Of a DNA stretch of 64,000 bases, positions 35,092 through 46,023 are shown piece after piece. The notes under the pieces are model-generated. The model had not been told where the DNA came from. It searched no databases and saw only the letters and a program-made list of their open reading frames with translations. Numbering within the stretch: position 1 is the stretch's first letter; the number at the start of each line of letters is the position of its first letter. Source of the stretch: Muraenolepis orangiensis (Eukaryota > Chordata > Actinopteri > Gadiformes > Muraenolepididae); assembly GCA_027704905.1 (NCBI GenBank), contig JANIIK010000657.1, positions 1 to 64,000 on the forward strand, given 5' to 3'. The translations under genes and the position numbers were made by a program.

Positions 35092-36184
35092 ACACACACA
35101 CCTACCAACACTAGATCTGATAATGCCGTTTGCTGTCTGAACCAGCAGCTCCCAGTAGGTGTGGTCTTGGAAGCTCCCAAACAAACCGTTCACACTCTCC
35201 AGATATGCACCGTAGTCAATGTGCTCTGAGGAGGTGAAGCTGCAAGGAAACACACTTAGTGGACCACATAGAAACATGGGGCTTAAAGAAAGGACCGCAT
35301 TCAGAAAGCATCTCCAAACCACGGCAGTCAGAGTCAGGCTCATTTATATCGTCTGTTGTCACAAAGGATTGACTTGAACTGGACATGTAACGTGCATCTT
35401 TCCTCTGAACAAACCAAGAAATAAGCACCTGTGTAGTTTCATTGAACTACTTCCAATGACTTAGTTCAAGGTGAATGACTATGTGATGATGTGGATGACT
35501 TAGTCAGACCAGTAAAGTCATTACTAGACACAACCTCCAAGGTCTTTAGTCTCTGGTGCAGCCTTGGACTGACTCTAAGCATAGTAGGAAAACTAATTGA
35601 CAGACAACAGGACTTACTTGAAGTCTGGGTTAGAGTTGGCTAGCCTGGTCAGGGCTCCGAACAGAACACCTCTGAAGGCAGCGTGGGCATGGTACATCTT
35701 CAGGTTGCTGTTGGGTTGGTTGTCTCTCACCTCCAGGTCGAAGGACAACTGACCTGCGTCTGGTCACAGTCGGTGGTTCAGACCAAACTCACCACAGAAC
35801 CGTGCCATGTTGTGGACAAAGAGTGGCTACATTGTTTTGTGGTCAGTGAGGTTTCCAAACAAAGTTCTCATGTGCTATACTCAATTAAAGACATGGAGCT
35901 CCATGAGAAAACAACACTTCAGATAGTCAAGTTCTAAACATCGTATCACATCAATATTCAGGTACTTAGTTATTCAACTAAGGAACCTTAGTTGAATAAC
36001 TAAGGTTAATGCATTGAAGATGATTTAACTGAAAGTGGTTTCCTTTTGTCAAACTGAAACCTCCTTTGGCGTTGAGATTAGCAAAGTTTAAATGTGTGTG
36101 GAGGTTGTTTCCAGACTTACTTTGGGCGAGGGTCCCGGAGAGAGAGATCACCAGGAGAGACCAGAGCAGAGCGCATGAAACCAT
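34922..36184 (-). CDS. Transcobalamin-beta-like secreted cobalamin-binding protein, 4 exons
   Basis: Predicted 133 aa, secreted. Exons on the - strand are 36184-36121, 35759-35618, 35239-35106 and 34983-34922. All introns are GT-AG, and phases join without stops. Exon 1 encodes a signal peptide, MVSCALLWSLLVISLSGTLA. The mature part has YHAHAAFRGVLFGALTRL, YGAYLESVNGLFGS, DHTYWELL, a single Cys in ISCYIP, and ends VVILNFTTW. This is the C-terminal (beta) domain of vitamin B12 carriers (DUF4430 type). Full transcobalamins also have an alpha/alpha barrel; here only the small domain exists, as in fish tcnb genes. B12 binding is inferred from family. The intron 1 acceptor has a weak pyrimidine tract. 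Confidence 0.85.
35045..35105. repeat. (CA)n microsatellite abutting the exon 3 donor
   Basis: About 55 bp of CA on the + strand (GT on the gene strand) starts within a few bases of the donor GTAGGTGTGTG of exon 3. Repeat-length change here could affect splicing. Confidence 0.9.
35106..35239 (-). CDS. Transcobalamin-like exon 3
   Basis: Encodes FTSSEHIDYGAYLESVNGLF then GSFQDHTYWELLVQTANGII and RSSVG. The YWELL and ESVNG motifs are the clearest family signatures. The acceptor is CCTTGCAG and the donor GTAGGT. Confidence 0.88.
35618..35759 (-). CDS. Transcobalamin-like exon 2
   Basis: Encodes AGQLSFDLEVRDNQPNSNLK then MYHAHAAFRGVLFGALTRLA and NSNPDF, with donor GTAAGT. The acceptor TGTGACCAG is weak, and an alternative AG lies 6 bp further in. 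Confidence 0.82.
36121..36184 (-). CDS. Transcobalamin-like exon 1 (signal peptide)
   Basis: The ATG at 36184 opens MVSCALLWSLLVISLSGTLA, with a hydrophobic Leu-rich core, then Gln and a phase-1 donor GTAAGT. No other in-frame ATG lies between the promoter-like TATA and this one. Confidence 0.87.
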
Positions 36185-36204
36185 TCTGACAGACGACTTC
36201 AAGA

Positions 36205-36240
36205 ACCACTTGTAGATCCTGCTCCAATCTGACTTATACC
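36205..36240 (-). promoter_or_regulatory. Putative TATA-containing core promoter of the transcobalamin-like gene
   Basis: On the gene strand GGGTATAAGTCAG places a TATA-like box at 36233-36239, about 50 bp before the ATG. That predicts a start near 36205-36210 and a very short 5' UTR. An ATTGG follows within 10 bp. Confidence 0.45.
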
Positions 36241-36289
36241 CAGAGGAGCCCGGTTCCCACTCCCACAGCATGCCACCTCACCAGCCCCC

Positions 36290-36990
36290 TTGATACTGGA
36301 AGTCTTGTGGCATTTGACATCTTCCGTCATCCGACCCATGCAACAGATACACCGTACCTGCACCACCAGAGATATGATATGCATGTCAACTGTAACTGAA
36401 ACGCCTGTTATGTCTCCTTCAGGAAATGAATGTAAAACCTGTTTTGCCCTACATAGACAGTTAGGTTGGTTAGGTGGTTGATTTTGGTGTTTTTGCCACA
36501 TTCACTTTACGTAGTGTACAATATTTTAACCATAAATATACCTGCGCACTGCACTGATATATGCCTTCTTGTCATTGGTTTGTTGTTGATGCCTCAAAAT
36601 ATTACTATCTTATTCCAAAATAAGGAATAAGATAGTTACAGGAAAGGAGAATGACAATAGGGTGGTTTGTTTTGAAACCATACTAATACTATGAATCATT
36701 ATTAGCTCACTGGGAATGTGGTTTCAGATCACCTTAAGATAACATTCCAGCTCATCCTTTGTATTTCCTGTTCTCTGTAGGTGTCACGTCTAAACAATAG
36801 ATGATTACTATTCTTCTTTTTCCAAACCAGGAAGAATTGTCTGTAATATTATATTTCCCACAACTTGGCAAAGCCACCCTGGACGATGACAAGATGTTAG
36901 TGGACAGGTTGACGAAGGGGCCATCCACACAAACAAGAACTTGTGGAATGAGGTGATCCAGGAGGGTGAGCTGGGACTGGACATTATAAA
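36290..36990. other. Intergenic sequence upstream of the transcobalamin-like gene
   Basis: No gene, RNA or transposon end recognised. The - strand frame starting in (GA)n and running here is a repeat translation. Confidence 0.4.
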
Positions 36991-37007
36991 ATCATCAATC
37001 ATCGTAA

Positions 37008-37445
<438 letters not shown>

Positions 37446-37449
37446 AGAT

Positions 37450-38110
37450 ACGAGAGATATAGGTATAATATATACTTATACTATACAACACTGTTCACAA
37501 TAAAAAGTAAATAAAGTGACTGACGAATGCTATAAACATGTGTTTGAATTGTGTAAAAAGCCTTTTAAAGCATTTGAAAGTGCCAGTAGTGCAGCAGCAT
37601 CATGAGTGCAGTGCAGTACAGTGCAGTGCAGTGCAGTGCAGAACAGTGCAGTAAGAGTAAACCTCTTCCGGTATATTTGTTTACTTCCAACTAGCAAAGC
37701 TACTGCTCCTGAGGTACTATTTCACCATGAATTCCCATATGGGTTTGTTAATTGTTACTTTGCAGTTCATGATCTAACATCAGCACCCTATCTCATTGAC
37801 CTTTTGCGGTGGCGCAATTAGGGACGTGAATCAATCATTCGACATTAGACTCAGTGCACCCGATGGCGGCAAGCAATGCAGACAGAACAAGGACCACAAA
37901 TATAGTGGTGAGTCTATGTGCAGGATTAAGAACTTTATCCACATCGATGAATATTAACTGTAATCTCGCAAAACATGTTGCTAAAAGATAAAAGATAAAG
38001 ATAATTGCAAAAGATGCCCCGCTGACCAAGGAGATATGAAAGATATGCAAAATATTATGTAGGGATGCTCCGATCGATCAGCCGCCAAATTTCAGCCACA
38101 ACAAAAGCGT
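37450..38110. other. Unassigned non-coding sequence with a CAGTG repeat
   Basis: A short (GTGCA)n-like run lies at about 37595-37650. TAGGGATGCTCCGATCGATC at about 38059-38078 resembles a DNA transposon terminus, but no partner end is visible. Confidence 0.4.
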
Positions 38111-38195
38111 CCGCAGGAGAGGGTCCCGTGGCCGAGCATTCTCCTCGCCAACGTCCAGTCTCTCGCAAACAAGTCCGACGAACTGAACCACTGTT

Positions 38196-39556
38196 GCCTC
38201 GTTTCCACCAACGCAAGCCTAGTTCTAGCTCTCGGATGGCGCTAGAGCCGGTTCGCAGTTAGTTCAACTGGCGAGCCGTCTAAGAACCGGTTTGCGTTTC
38301 CACAGACTTTTTCGCCGAGAGAGCCACGTCATGACGTCACTGTTAACGTCTCTGCTTTCCCAGCAACGCTAGCGCCAACTTCCACAACAGTGGATTACAT
38401 GATGTATGTAAAAGTGTTGCTCCTGGCTTTCGGGCTACAAACACGGCTGGTCCAACGCGTTGAGCTGCTCGTCTTTAGTGCTATGGACGCGATTATGTTG
38501 AAGCCCCTAACTGTGATAAAGGACTATACAAATAAAATGGACTTGACGTTAGAGCTGCATTAATAGTAGAGTGCTTAAACAGAAGGGACCATTTGCCTTT
38601 TCTTCTTCAAAACTGTCATCTTGTATTATGTTTCTCGGTTGATAAAGCATAATGAAGCGGACATTTATATTTAGAAATGTTTTATTTAAAAAAACATTAA
38701 ATACACAATATACAGTAATCACAAAATGTAAAAGTATAGTGCAGTGTAATAAGTCAATGTTAATACAGCTCAGAGGGGCTCCTGGGTGAGCTGCAGCCCA
38801 GTGGTGGCGGTAGCTCCGCATCAACATCGTCGAGGGAAGACGACTCTATAAACAACTAAAACAAGAGAAAAGTGCATTAAAACATGTCTCCATTACACTT
38901 TACTGTTTTTAGAAAGTAGCATCCTGACGTTAGCTATTGTTATCAAGGCTAATATCACAGATAGCCTAGCAATCATAGCTCCTCATTTCTGATGATACGA
39001 ACATAACATTGATGTGATAATGAGTAGCTCGCTAAACAGATTATAAATACAAAGCTGGTTGGCAACACGGGAAATATTTATAAAGTAAAACTTACCAGGA
39101 CCAGTGTGACAGCAGCGGATCATCCAGTTTGTTATCGATTAGCACCTTGGTCTTGTCCCCCGCTGAAGACATCTCACGCTGTAGTTTTTCTAATAGCGGT
39201 TTGTTCTAGAAGCTCCTCTAGTTTATTGTGACCTTCTGCCGAGGACCACAACGCAAGAAGGCAGTTTGTCTCGTCCACGGACCACTGCTGCTTCGCCTTC
39301 ACGTCCATGGCGAATTTTAGTGATTTTAAAAATGGCGGTCAAAAACGATGAGTTTGTCCGATAAGCCCTGCCCCCAGCCCCTGACGTAGTGGAGCTTGCT
39401 GGGCTAGCCCAGCTTCGATGTGGGGCCGCTCAGGAACCAGTTTACCGGGCCAGAAAGTGGTTCCTTCGCGGTGGAAACGCAAACAACTGGTTCGAGATTA
39501 GGCCCAAGCTCCAAACCAGCCCTCAAAACAGCTTGGTGGAAACATGGATCGCCTCG
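38196..39556. mobile_element. PIF/Harbinger-like DNA transposon (non-autonomous)
   Basis: The inserted segment at about 38202-39550 has inverted ends TTTCCACCAA...TTGGTGGAAA and is flanked by GCCTCG on both sides (38196-38201, 39551-39556). It splits a LINE endonuclease frame that resumes exactly after it. It contains a Myb/SANT-like ORF on the - strand. GAACCGG and GTTTCCAC motifs repeat near both ends. Superfamily assignment rests mainly on the Myb-like ORF. Terminal bases and duplication length are uncertain. Confidence 0.65.
39174..39308 (-). pseudogene. Myb/SANT-like DNA-binding ORF of the Harbinger-like element, truncated
   Basis: A 44-residue frame begins MDVKAKQQWSVDETNCLLAL, followed by WSSAEGHNKLEELLE and ending RKTTA. 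The W-S-x-D-E-T...LL-x-L-W pattern is the first helix of the Myb-like protein that PIF/Harbinger elements encode beside their transposase. It stops after about one third of the usual domain, so it is broken or one exon of a spliced gene. Confidence 0.6.
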
Positions 39557-40086
39557 CAGCGGGACATCAGGGAGTGTTGTGCCATGATTTTTACGGAGAC
39601 GTGGCTGTCCTTAGTGATTCCGGGCGAAGCAGTGCAACCACCGGGATTGTCTTTGTTTCGGACCGACAGAACAGCTGAGTCCATGGGGAAGAACAAAGGT
39701 GGGTGCGTATGCTGCTTGGTGAACAACAGCTGGTGTTCGTACGTTCAGGTGCTTCCTCAACACTGCTCATCTAATCTGGAATTAATGACAATCAAGTGTC
39801 GCCTTTTTTACTTGCTGAGGGAAATCTCCGCTATTCTCATGGCAGCGGTTTACATCCAACCAGGGGCTGATGCGAACATCGCTTTGGACGAACTTTACAG
39901 TGAGGTGAGCAAGCTTATCGCGCTGTTGCACGGCCGGCTGGACGCTGGACAGACAATGCCGTACTACACCTGCAGGGGGGGCTAGAAATCACTGACTGGA
40001 GTGTATTCAAGACCACTGACCTTGATGTGTATGCAGATCATGTCACAGCAGTGGCGAACCGTGTCTATCCCCCCCCGATTTATTCT

Positions 40087-40252
40087 AGTCAGACAAACGT
40101 CACAGAGTCACTTTATGCATTCTCATTTAGGCAGATAAGATTGTCGCAGCCAATTAAAAAGTTGACCATCGTTGGCAAAGCAGTGTCCATGTAGTGAAGT
40201 AACAGCACAACACAGCACCACCACACACAGGCTATCGATGAAAGGGACGGTC
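40087..40252. repeat. Dispersed repeat, inverted copy of 62985-63176
   Basis: Shared blocks include GATTGTCGCAGCCAATT (reverse complement at about 63092), GTCCATGTAGTGAAGTAACA and GGCTATCGATGAAAGGGACG. No termini or frames are recognisable. Confidence 0.75.
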
Positions 40253-40457
40253 TAAAATTGTCACAGGGACTTCGGAGGTGAACCCAAATGCACGACTCCA
40301 TGACACACGTATCAAAATAAAGAGTCTTTACTGAAAAATGCAGTAACACAAAAATCCTCAAAAGCAAAAGCGTTGAAACATGAACAGGTAAGAACTGTAA
40401 GAACTGAAACAAGTAACAAGTCTCAAAACGTGAAACAAGTACGAGTCTATACGTACG
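40253..40457. other. Unassigned sequence, possibly another LTR fragment
   Basis: Starts near TGTCACAGGGACTTCGGAGG and contains AATAAAGAGTCTTTACTG, a wording seen at retroelement LTR or tail ends. No second copy lies in the window, so it stays unassigned. Confidence 0.3.
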
Positions 40458-41221
40458 TGTTACGTACATCGTATGATCTGTTTCTCGTTACTGTTTGTGT
40501 TGTGTTTTGTGTTTCTTTCTGTCTCCCTCTCCTAATGCTTTTTACCCAGGTGTTGGTGGTCATCGTTAACCTCAAGTGGCTGCATCTGGAACCCCCCCTA
40601 ATTAGCTGCCTATTTAAACTTCCTGCGTTTGTTCCAAGAGGGAGTGGTGGCATTTTGGTGTGTGCTTGTGTGTTAGCGTTGCTTCCGTGAATGCTATCTA
40701 ATTTTGGTTAGAGTCCATTGTTTGTAGTCCTGCCTGTTGGTTGTTTTGCCGGTCGGTCTTGTTCCTCCTTGTAATACCCTGGGGAGGGCGAGGTAGTTTG
40801 CAGGTAAGATGCCCATGGGCCTACATTTTACATCACGCAGGTATTCTTTGTATAGATACACTAGGTAAGTTTCCCCAGGCGGGTACCACCTCATGTATTT
40901 ATTGGGACCAGGTCAGGGACAGTTAGTTTAGATAGTTTAGTGGGATAAATTGATGCTTAGTAGGTTAGGTAGCGGTAGCATCAGACTTAGCTTGAGGGGG
41001 TTTGTTTTCTTTGTTTGTTTTGGCGTCCTCCCCAGGCCTAGTTACTTGTGTTGTGTTTATTTGGCTTGTGGCCTTAGAATTGTCCGTGCCGGTTATTTCA
41101 ACCATACATGACATGTAAATAAATCAATTGCTAGCATTTGATTTGGTTGTCAGCCTCGGTTCCTGTCGCACCACGACCTCACTGGCTTTTCCCCGGCATA
41201 TATGCATGACCCCACGTAACA
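40458..41221 (+). mobile_element. Solo LTR related to the Gmr1-like element
   Basis: It begins TGTTACGTACATCG and ends CCCCACGTAACA, about 764 bp, with a TATA-like TATTTAAA (40611) and AATAAA (about 41120). Internal blocks such as GGTAAGATGCCCATGGG and CTACATTTTACATCACGCAGG match the reverse complement of the Gmr1-like LTRs at 55.8 and 61.7 kb. It is therefore a diverged relative in the opposite orientation. No coding interior and no clear target duplication; its right flank is hAT sequence. Confidence 0.7.
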
Positions 41222-41394
41222 ATGCGCGGCTGGTTTGTTTGTTCGGGCGCAAGAATATGCGCTCCCACAGATCGTATTTAGGACCCTTGATAGGCTACAT
41301 TTAATTGCTTGATCCATTTTCATTGGCCGCTTGCGCGCAGTGACGCGGAGTTCCTGGGCGCACCGGTCTTGCGCCCAGGTTTGGAGGTAGGTAC

Positions 41395-41668
41395 TGTTAG
41401 GCGGAGTGCGTTGCGGTGGAGATTTAATAGAACTTAGTAGTAGCTTTCTTTAACCTTCACTAGGCATATTTATTTATGTCGTGGTAGGAGAGATGCGGTT
41501 GTGCTGCCGCTCTGTATTCGATCCATACAACACCAGACCGGATAAGGTAGAGGCCACATGTAGCGCGAGGTGCAATCAGTGACGTCACGTCCTGGAAGCA
41601 CTGCAGACAACATTGCCCTCTACAGGACACAATGAGCAAGGGCGCACATAATGGTACAACATTTAACA
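41395..41668 (-). repeat. 3' LTR of the copia element
   Basis: On the + strand it reads TGTTAGGCGGAGTG to ACAACATTTAACA. No difference was seen from the right LTR. Confidence 0.95.
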
Positions 41669-41803
41669 CCCCCACTCGATCCTAGCTTATTGTGGTACAT
41701 TTCCATAACAGGATACAAACAAAAACAAATATTCTCCCCATTTGAACTTCAATACAAAATAAACAACAAAAACACAATGGCACATATATGCATTTCTTGC
41801 ACT

Positions 41804-44800
41804 TTAAGTGCCAAACAAATACTGAGAAAACTTTTTCAGTTGTAGCTTAGTGGCTGGTTTTGTCATAAGGTCAGCTACCATGTTGTCAGTAGGACAATAT
41901 TCCAAAGATATCCTCCCACTGTTCACAGTTTCTCGGATAAAGTGATATTTAATATCGATATGTTTGCACCGCTGCCGATTTACTGGATTTCTGGCAAGTG
42001 CAATAGCTCCTTGGTTGTCATCGTAAACCTTGGTTTGCCCATATTGATACTCATCAATACCCTTGAGTAGCTGTTGTAAATACATACACTCCTGTATGGC
42101 TGACGCTAAGGCCATGTATTCTGCCTCGCAGGTAGACAGTGCAACTGTTGGTTGTTTTCTACTCTTCCATGAAATGAGAGAGCTTCTCTCACTCAGACTG
42201 GCACAGTACCCTGTGGTGCTACGTCTGTCTGTAACCTCTGAGGCCCAGTCTGCATCACTATGGACTATTAGGCCCAGTTTACCTGCGTCATCCTTTTTAA
42301 AGCATAATCCACGGTCTGTTGTACCCTTAAGATACCTGAACACATGCTTCACAGTGCTCCAATGCTCTTCACTTGGTTCAGCTAAATGCTGGGAAAGTTT
42401 ACTGACCACAAAACTTAAATCTGGTCTAGTGCACGTAGCCAAATAGATCAGACTTCCTACTGCCTCTCTATACATCCTTGGCTCTTCCATTTTTACAGCA
42501 TTTTCTGTGTATTCAAGTTTAGATTCACATGGGGTTTCTCTGACCCTACAATCTTGCATTCCAAATCTGGAGAGGATTTTGTTCACATACCTTTCCTGTG
42601 ACATTGTGACTTGACCCTCTGACTGGTTAAAATCTATACCAAGAAAATAGTTTAATTTCCCCAGGTCTTTCATTTTAAACCTATCAGTGAGCATCATTTT
42701 GACACTTTTCACAACCTCCTCATTGTTAGCAGCAATTATCAGATCATCAACCCATACAATCAGAATCACTTTTTCCTTTTGTTTTTCCCTTGTGTATTGA
42801 CAGTGATCAGCAGGATTTTGTTCAAAACCATTTTCAGTGAGATATGCATGTAACAGGGCATTCCAGTTTCTGCCTGACTGCTTTAGACCATATAGGGACT
42901 TCTGTAATTTGCATACTAACTTTTCCCCAGTTTTTGACTTTTTCTCATAACCTTCAGGTTGTTCCAAATAGACCTCACAATCAATGGGTGCATGCAGATA
43001 TGCAGTTTTCACATCCATTTGGTGTAAAACTAGTTCTTCCTGCACTGCCTTTTGCATGACAACTCTAACAGTTGTTATGTCAGCTGTAGGTGAGAAAGTT
43101 TCCTCATAGTCAATGCCTTGTTTTTGGCTGTAACCTTTTGCAACAAATCTTGCCTTATACTTGTCTGACCCATCAGTATCACACTTGAGAGTATAGACCC
43201 ACCTACCCCCCACTGCCTTTTTGCCTAGAGGCAACTGGGTGATCTTGAATGTGTCATTCTCTTCTAGTGACTGCATTTCGTCATTCATTGCATTGATCCA
43301 CTGCCGTGACTTGGTTGACCCTATGGCATCCTGGTAATTTTGTGGTATGTCACAAACTGCTCTATAACAAGAGTCTACACATGTTACCAGATGGTCTACT
43401 GTATCCTCAGTCTCATAATCCTGTAAGTACACTGGCTTTCTCATAGCTCTAGGTGGGTTCTTTCTAGCCTCACTCTCAGTGCCTGGCTGTTCACATTCAG
43501 CCACAGAAACATCACCTTGAACACTTTGACCTGATGCATTTCCCATTTTGTCATCAACATTTTCCTCATTGTCAAGGACCCTGGGGTGTACCTCTCTGTC
43601 CTGACACTCAATGTGTGACCCAGGTGTCTGTGTTGCTTTCTCTTTGGCTGTCTTGTTTGTGAATTTCACCAACCTGTGTTTTTGGACCTTATCTGTGTCT
43701 GGACAGTACACAAGATAAGCTGGACTGTTCTTATCGTATCCAATAAAAATGCCCTGCTCACATCTGGAATCTAACTTCCCCTTCTCTTGTGTGTAGGCAA
43801 AACACACAGATCCAAATTTCTGAAGTTTGGACATGTCTGGCTTCTTGCCTGTGAGCATCTCATAAGGTGTTTTCTTTGTGCGATTACTGTAACACCTGTT
43901 TCTTACATAGGCTGCCGTCTGTACAGCATAATTCCACAGTGTGTCTGGCAACTTACTGTCTAACAGCATACACCTGCCCATTTCATAGAGGGTTCGCCAA
44001 CCTCTCTCTGCTGTGCCGTTTTGGTGAGGTGAATAGGGTGCAGATGTCTCATGCCTAATCCTATTTTTGGTTAACAGTGATTTGAATTCTCTATTAGTAA
44101 ATTCACCACCGTTGTCTGAACGTAAACATTTTACTTTTCCATAAGGTGCTGAGTCTGCCAAGAACCTCTCTGTGGCATGTATTGCATCACTTTTGGATTT
44201 GAGAAAATAAACCGTTATGGCACCCGAATAGTCGTCTGTAAAAGACTGTGCATATTTGTGCCCTTCTAAGCTTGGGGTTCTCATGGGACCGGCTAAATCA
44301 GTGTGGACCAGCTGTAAAGGTTCTGTAGCCTTTCTGTCTGGCTCCCTATTCCTTGTCTGGGTGAATTTTCCTTTTGTACAAATTTCACACAGCTGTGCTG
44401 GCCTGACTGCACTGCCTCTTATCTCCATGCCTTTTACCACACCCAGTAACTTTTGTACATCCTCATAATTGCAATGTCCCAAAATTTCATGCCAAGTTTG
44501 CATGTCGTGGCACACATTACATTTATCAACATTTTTCTGAACAGTTGGCAAGTAAAACAGATTACCACTTTCATGGAAGTCAAACCGGTTGTTACCACTC
44601 TTGGTGATCATGTGGCTGTCCCCCTTCTTGAAAGTGACTGTCGCTCCTCCATTTGTTGCTCTTGCCACTGAGAAGATATCGTGTGGATACGTCGGCATAT
44701 ACAGCGCCTCATGCAGCTGTGCTCTTTGTTGACGTCCATCGTTGTCTAGCAGGTAGATCAGCGCCGTCCCTCTGCGTTGCGCCATCCCGCTGCATTTGGT

Positions 44801-45823
44801 CCCATCCGCCAGCTCGATTGAATGGGTGTCGGGCTGGAACGTGTTGTCAAAGCTCTTGAACTTGGCGATATCGTTCACTATGTGGGATGTCGCTCCAGCG
44901 TCCACCATGATGCCTTTCTTCTTTACGTTGGCTGATGGCCTCTTGCTGTTTGCCTGCTTGGCCATGAAGCAATGATCCTCATCGCCGTTGTCCTCCTCTT
45001 CTTCCTCTGCAACCTTTCTGGCTCCGTCTTCTTTTCCCTTCTTCCTGCACAGGGACTCTGTGTGTGTGTTGCTCTTGCAGTGACTGCACCACACTTTCTG
45101 GGTGCACTTGCTTCTAATGTGGCCTTTTTCTCCACACTTGTAACAAGTCACTGAATTCAGAGTGGCTTCTCCATTCTTCCTGTGTGTCTTGGTGCCTTGT
45201 CTACTTTGCCTTGTGTTAGTCTTCATCACACTGTCCATAGATCCAGTCGTCCTCATCTTCTCAGATTCTTCATAGACCCTCAGTCTTCTCTTGAAGTCTT
45301 TAAATGTAACATCGTCCTCGTTCTGTGTTACATGGACAGCCAGTGGCCTGAATGAATCTGGCAGTCCATTCAAAATGGTGGCTACAAGCAGCCCATCACT
45401 CATGTTCTCTCCTGCATCACGTAGAGCTGCAATTATATTCTCAGCCCTTATCATGTAATCAGTAACAGTTTCATTGTCTGCCATTTGTATGGTGGTCAAT
45501 GATGTATACAGGTTTAGAATCCTTGGCTTGCTTTTTCCTGAATAGTGCTCCCTCAATAATTTCAGGGCTTTCCTTCCATCCTCGGCTGCATCATGTCTTA
45601 TCAATGACAGGCTCTTATCATCCAGGGCATTCACTAACTGTGCATAACAGTCTTCATTTTTCCCTGGATCTGCAGCTAATGCGGCTTCACCCGTGGGCAC
45701 TCGCAAAATAGTATCTTTTAGCTTCAAAATGTGCAAACGGCTAAGGAATCTCGTCTCCCACAGATCATACTTATCTTCTGTTCCATCGAATAAAATCTGC
45801 TGGGGTGTTCCTGCTCCGGCCAT
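41804..45823 (-). CDS. Copia Gag-Pol polyprotein (intact)
   Basis: A single polyprotein of 1339 aa. Gag-like N-terminus (YDLWETRFLSRLHIL) is followed by zinc knuckles CYKCGEKGHIRSKC (227-240) and CSHCKSNTHTESLC (246-259). Protease is at DAGATS (308-313). The integrase finger is H445, H450, C479, C482, with core D509 (HTDLAGP), D570 (RSDNGGEF) and E606 (NGTAERGW). RT carries DVKTAYLHAPIDCEVYLEQP, YGLKQSGRNW and the catalytic WVDDLIIAAN. RNase H carries HSDADWASEVTDRRSTTGY and STCEAEYMAL. The PR-IN-RT-RH order is that of Ty1/copia. The start is the first ATG after the primer site. No frameshift or stop. Confidence 0.95.
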   Translation of the reverse strand: MAGAGTPQQILFDGTEDKYDLWETRFLSRLHILKLKDTILRVPTGEAALAADPGKNEDCYAQLVNALDDKSLSLIRHDAAEDGRKALKLLREHYSGKSKPRILNLYTSLTTIQMADNETVTDYMIRAENIIAALRDAGENMSDGLLVATILNGLPDSFRPLAVHVTQNEDDVTFKDFKRRLRVYEESEKMRTTGSMDSVMKTNTRQSRQGTKTHRKNGEATLNSVTCYKCGEKGHIRSKCTQKVWCSHCKSNTHTESLCRKKGKEDGARKVAEEEEEDNGDEDHCFMAKQANSKRPSANVKKKGIMVDAGATSHIVNDIAKFKSFDNTFQPDTHSIELADGTKCSGMAQRRGTALIYLLDNDGRQQRAQLHEALYMPTYPHDIFSVARATNGGATVTFKKGDSHMITKSGNNRFDFHESGNLFYLPTVQKNVDKCNVCHDMQTWHEILGHCNYEDVQKLLGVVKGMEIRGSAVRPAQLCEICTKGKFTQTRNREPDRKATEPLQLVHTDLAGPMRTPSLEGHKYAQSFTDDYSGAITVYFLKSKSDAIHATERFLADSAPYGKVKCLRSDNGGEFTNREFKSLLTKNRIRHETSAPYSPHQNGTAERGWRTLYEMGRCMLLDSKLPDTLWNYAVQTAAYVRNRCYSNRTKKTPYEMLTGKKPDMSKLQKFGSVCFAYTQEKGKLDSRCEQGIFIGYDKNSPAYLVYCPDTDKVQKHRLVKFTNKTAKEKATQTPGSHIECQDREVHPRVLDNEENVDDKMGNASGQSVQGDVSVAECEQPGTESEARKNPPRAMRKPVYLQDYETEDTVDHLVTCVDSCYRAVCDIPQNYQDAIGSTKSRQWINAMNDEMQSLEENDTFKITQLPLGKKAVGGRWVYTLKCDTDGSDKYKARFVAKGYSQKQGIDYEETFSPTADITTVRVVMQKAVQEELVLHQMDVKTAYLHAPIDCEVYLEQPEGYEKKSKTGEKLVCKLQKSLYGLKQSGRNWNALLHAYLTENGFEQNPADHCQYTREKQKEKVILIVWVDDLIIAANNEEVVKSVKMMLTDRFKMKDLGKLNYFLGIDFNQSEGQVTMSQERYVNKILSRFGMQDCRVRETPCESKLEYTENAVKMEEPRMYREAVGSLIYLATCTRPDLSFVVSKLSQHLAEPSEEHWSTVKHVFRYLKGTTDRGLCFKKDDAGKLGLIVHSDADWASEVTDRRSTTGYCASLSERSSLISWKSRKQPTVALSTCEAEYMALASAIQECMYLQQLLKGIDEYQYGQTKVYDDNQGAIALARNPVNRQRCKHIDIKYHFIRETVNSGRISLEYCPTDNMVADLMTKPATKLQLKKFSQYLFGT

Positions 45824-46023
45824 TTTTTACGTTGCATCCACGTTAACACGTCTTCTCTTTATACAGTTCACTTATCTCCAAACATTGGGTTGCGGCTTGT
45901 AGAAACACCGTGTCTTCAGTTTACGCGGGAGTCTCTCAGCGCCGTCTTCATCCAGGTCCCACTAGTAGCTTCTCTTGGCTAACAGCTCGTTCTTCTGTTA
46001 CCTTGTTGCTCTAGACTGGCATT

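Larger units (their letters stand above)
38120..40090 (+). mobile_element. Rex1/CR1-type LINE endonuclease fragment split by a DNA transposon
   Basis: The left part (38130-38201) encodes SILLANVQSLANKSDELNHC. The right part (39551-39960) continues SQRDIRECCAMIFTETWLS and NKGGCVCCLVNNSWC, up to AVYIQPGADANIALDELYSE. These are consecutive blocks of a LINE apurinic endonuclease, with the ETW and VYI-P boxes. A frame change follows near 39980, where ITDWSVFKTTDLDVYADHV reads on. No RT is present. The interruption lies between the two halves. Confidence 0.8.
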
